NCBI RefSeq assembly: GCF_900187455.1 | Contig: NZ_FYDX01000014.1 | Span: forward strand, 1-64,000 | Direction of reading: 5' to 3' | DNA length: 64,000 bases | From: Pseudomonas sp. Irchel 3E13 | GTDB taxonomy: Bacteria > Pseudomonadota > Gammaproteobacteria > Pseudomonadales > Pseudomonadaceae | Part shown: positions 62,038 through 64,000 of the stretch, one piece after another | Layout of the letters: every line of letters begins with the position of its first letter | How positions within the stretch are numbered: the first letter of the stretch is position 1 | The notes under the pieces: model-generated | What the model saw: only the letters and a program-made list of their open reading frames with translations | Told to the model about the DNA's origin: nothing | Database searches by the model: none | Made by a program: the position numbers and the translations under genes

Positions 62038-62526
62038 TCACAACCCCTTCGCCATCTCCGCCGTCCCCGCCCAGCCCAGCGCCTGATACAGCGGCCGCCC
62101 CGCCTCGGTGGCATGCAATATCGCGAACCCCAGCCCGCGCCGCGCGAACTCCGCCTCTCCCAGCCGCATCAACTTCGACGCCAGCCCGCGGCGCCGATAC
62201 CCCGGCTCGACGTAGACATTGAGCACATACCCGCGCTGATCGACCGCCGGGTGCGCCGGATGCGGCGGCCATTCGATGCTCATCAACCCGATCGCCGCCG
62301 CCGGCGCATCGCCCTCCAGCACCACGAACCCGTAATAGCGCCCGTCTGCCAGGCGTGGCTCCAGCCAGGGCCGAAAGTGCTGCGTCATCCGCCGCAGGTT
62401 CTGCGCATCGCCACCGGCCTCGAGAAACATCGCCTCGCGATGACGGCAAACCATCTCGCGATCCCCCGTTTCAAGCCGGCGCAGCGTAAAGCCAGAGAAG
62501 TCGAGATCACCGGGAATGTCGTTCAT
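62038..62526 (-). CDS. GNAT-family N-acetyltransferase
   Basis: A 162-residue GNAT protein with the acetyl-CoA-binding motif YRRRGLASKLM (about 112-122), beta-bulge VYVEPG before it and the C-terminal YQALGW. Substrate unknown. The ATG at 62526 follows AAGGT at eight bases; the frame runs up to 62565 without clear support. Confidence 0.88.
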   Translation of the reverse strand: MNDIPGDLDFSGFTLRRLETGDREMVCRHREAMFLEAGGDAQNLRRMTQHFRPWLEPRLADGRYYGFVVLEGDAPAAAIGLMSIEWPPHPAHPAVDQRGYVLNVYVEPGYRRRGLASKLMRLGEAEFARRGLGFAILHATEAGRPLYQALGWAGTAEMAKGL

Positions 62527-62793
62527 TGCGTCGTACCTTGGTCGGAGTTCCAGATTCTCGCGCAACCCGTACCGGGCCGTTAGACACAGATCCCGGACCC
62601 GCCTGCCATACAGATTTGCCGGCGTTGCCGCCGCCTCCGCGCCCGTGCGACCAAAGCACTATCGGTAGAAACAGTGTGGGGTCGACGAAAAAAAACTTCT
62701 TTGTGGGCGCCGCGAATGTCCGCTATCAATTGCACAAAGCGCCTGCCAAGCAGGCATTCGATGCATTCAATGCAACAGGACCGAACCGTTCAG

Positions 62794-63672
62794 ATGAATA
62801 ACAACAAGACGACGGACGCTGTAGCCCTCCCCGCCCCCACCCACTGGATCGGCCCTGCGGCCTTCGCCTTGCTGGCCTTCGCCGCCAATTCGATCTTCTG
62901 CCGCCTGGCCCTGGTCAACGACGCCATCGACCCGCACAGCTTCACCGCCGTGCGCCTGCTCAGCGGTGCGGCCTTCCTGTTGCTGCTGGTCAGGCTGCGC
63001 CAGCCCGGCACGCCACTGGGCGGTAGCTGGAAAGGCGCACTGGCGCTGTTTCTCTATGCCTGGCTGTTTTCCATCGCCTACGTACGACTGGGCGCTGGCG
63101 TCGGGGCGTTGATCCTGTTCGGCGCGGTGCAGATCACCATGTTCGCGGTCTCCTGGCTGCGGGGCGACGGCGTTGCTCCGCGGGTGCTGCTGGGCATGCT
63201 CATCGCCTTTGCCGGGCTGGTTGCCCTGCTCCTGCCCGGCGCCAACGCCCCTGCGCCGGGCAGCGCGCTGATCATGGTGGTATCGGGCATTGCGTGGGGC
63301 GCCTACTCGCTGATTGGCAGGGGCTCGACCCACCCGGTGAGCGACACCGCCGGCAACTTCACCCGTGCCCTGCCACTGCTGCTGGTGCCGGCGCTGGCGG
63401 CGGTGTTCGCCGGGCACCTGCGGATCGGCTCTGCCGGCCTGTTCTATGCCCTCGGCTCCGGCATCCTCGCCTCGGGCGCTGGCTACGCGGTGTGGTACGG
63501 CGTCCTCAAACAGATCAGCGCGCAACAGGCTGCGACCCTGCAGTTGAGCGTGCCGGTGATCGCCGCGCTGGGCGGGGTGATGGTGTTGAGTGAGCCGGTG
63601 TCGATGAGGCTGGTGGGGGCTTCGGTGGTGGTGCTGGGTGGGGTGGGGCTGGCGTTGAGTGGGCGGAAATAG
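62794..63672 (+). CDS. EamA-family (DMT) transporter
   Basis: A 292-residue membrane protein with ten hydrophobic helices in two EamA repeats, of the drug/metabolite transporter superfamily (RhaT/YdcZ-like). The start is uncertain: the frame is open from 62674, with ATGs at 62761, 62770 and 62794; the last is placed directly before the conserved part but has no strong ribosome site. Substrate unknown. Confidence 0.85.
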   Translation: MNNNKTTDAVALPAPTHWIGPAAFALLAFAANSIFCRLALVNDAIDPHSFTAVRLLSGAAFLLLLVRLRQPGTPLGGSWKGALALFLYAWLFSIAYVRLGAGVGALILFGAVQITMFAVSWLRGDGVAPRVLLGMLIAFAGLVALLLPGANAPAPGSALIMVVSGIAWGAYSLIGRGSTHPVSDTAGNFTRALPLLLVPALAAVFAGHLRIGSAGLFYALGSGILASGAGYAVWYGVLKQISAQQAATLQLSVPVIAALGGVMVLSEPVSMRLVGASVVVLGGVGLALSGRK

Positions 63673-63764
63673 AAGCCCGCTTGAAGCCTTGATCCCCCGC
63701 GTACGGCTGCCACCCATTTGTTTGACAGCGAATTCGTGGCGGCTCCAACTGCAAGGTAGACGCC

Positions 63765-64000
63765 ATGAAAAAGATCGTTCCAGATCCCCCATTCTCTTCC
63801 TCTATCAAACCACCCGGCCGCCGCCTGCCACCCGCAGATCGTCGCCTGGCCCCATGCCGATGTTGAAAACGGTCTGCAACAGCTGTCGAGGTTGCTTCGC
63901 TCGGCGACCGAATCCAATTACCAAGCCTGTGAACAAGCCGACTGCCGGGTCGAGGCATTGATCTGGAACACCCAGTTCATGCTGTAGGCGGCACAGGACG
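63765..64000 (+). pseudogene. Decayed DUF3077-like gene (frameshift and early stop)
   Basis: The start ATG at 63765 (AAGG eight bases before) encodes MKKIVPDPP, a beginning typical of a small Pseudomonas DUF3077-type family, but this frame stops at 63864. The following frame, from about 63790, gives HSLPLSNHP... and then ENGLQQLSRLLRSATE-NYQACEQADCRVEALIWNTQFML up to a TAG at 63985, and reads on as AAQD to the window edge. The frame change can be placed at the C5 run 63786-63790. The TAG could have arisen from GAG by one change. Two lesions make a pseudogene likelier than a sequencing error. Confidence 0.6.

Overview
This window is ordinary-looking chromosome from a fluorescent-group Pseudomonas. 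The evidence is high GC, strong third-position GC bias, the cyoABCDE oxidase operon, a PEP-PTS fructose operon (fruBKA with divergent fruR), ampD-ampE next to a DUF1631 gene and nadC, an ahpB-trxB pair beside cysZ, and many short GAGCGAGCTTGCTCGC-type REP palindromes. Gene order resembles several P. aeruginosa blocks recalled from memory (the cyo block, PA1435-1438, PA4521-4524, PA0832-0849), stitched together as expected for a P. fluorescens-type strain. No tRNA, rRNA, CRISPR, prophage or insertion sequence was seen.

Layout. 1-1714: the N-terminal part of an autotransporter-like secreted protein running off the left edge. 1968-3730: a YkgJ-type cysteine-cluster protein and alanine aminotransferase alaC. 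3917-8757: cytochrome bo3 ubiquinol oxidase and heme O synthase (cyoABCDE). 9316-12943: dsbB, flavohemoglobin hmp and its divergent NO-sensing sigma54 activator norR/fhpR. 13023-16704: CheV, a small secreted protein, a second YkgJ protein and an Aer-like chemoreceptor. 16939-23268: MexMN-like RND pump with its own two-component system. 23414-25180: a small secreted protein and an OprD-family porin. 25513-29212: Cache-type diguanylate cyclase, DUF2383 ferritin-like protein, DUF3820 protein and a class V aminotransferase-like enzyme. 29297-36909: fructose PTS, fruR and a TatD-family DNase. 36964-44014: chemoreceptor, ampE, ampD, DUF1631, nadC. 44293-48434: GABA-permease-like transporter, trxB, ahpB, cysZ. 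48483-52902: soluble two-PAS chemoreceptor, GT4 glycosyltransferase, old yellow enzyme, glutathione peroxidase. 53049-56855: slyD, DUF3565, pta, PlsC-type acyltransferase. 56955-62526: OmpA-like lipoprotein, MBL hydrolase, AEC transporter, LysR regulator, Nudix, hemerythrin, DUF6555, GNAT. 62794-64000: EamA transporter and a decayed DUF3077-like gene.

How it works together. Themes are aerobic respiration and protection from reactive nitrogen and oxygen species (cyo, hmp/norR, ahpB/trxB, gpx, hemerythrin), chemotaxis and signalling (three chemoreceptors, CheV, a GGEEF protein), and fructose uptake under FruR.

The clearest regulatory signals read directly from sequence are: three GT-N7-AC NorR-type sites plus a GG-N10-type sigma54-like element between hmp and norR; a 37-bp OxyR-type four-block site upstream of ahpB; and an exact copy of the TTAAACGTTTCA FruR operator upstream of fruB. 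I found no convincing new multi-gene system. The less explained items are a GacA-box-like inverted repeat at 1864-1891, a possibly structured leader or operator upstream of the permease at 44293, a repeat cluster upstream of the mexM-like gene, an ANR-type box in a 558-base gap, and the pseudogene at the right edge.
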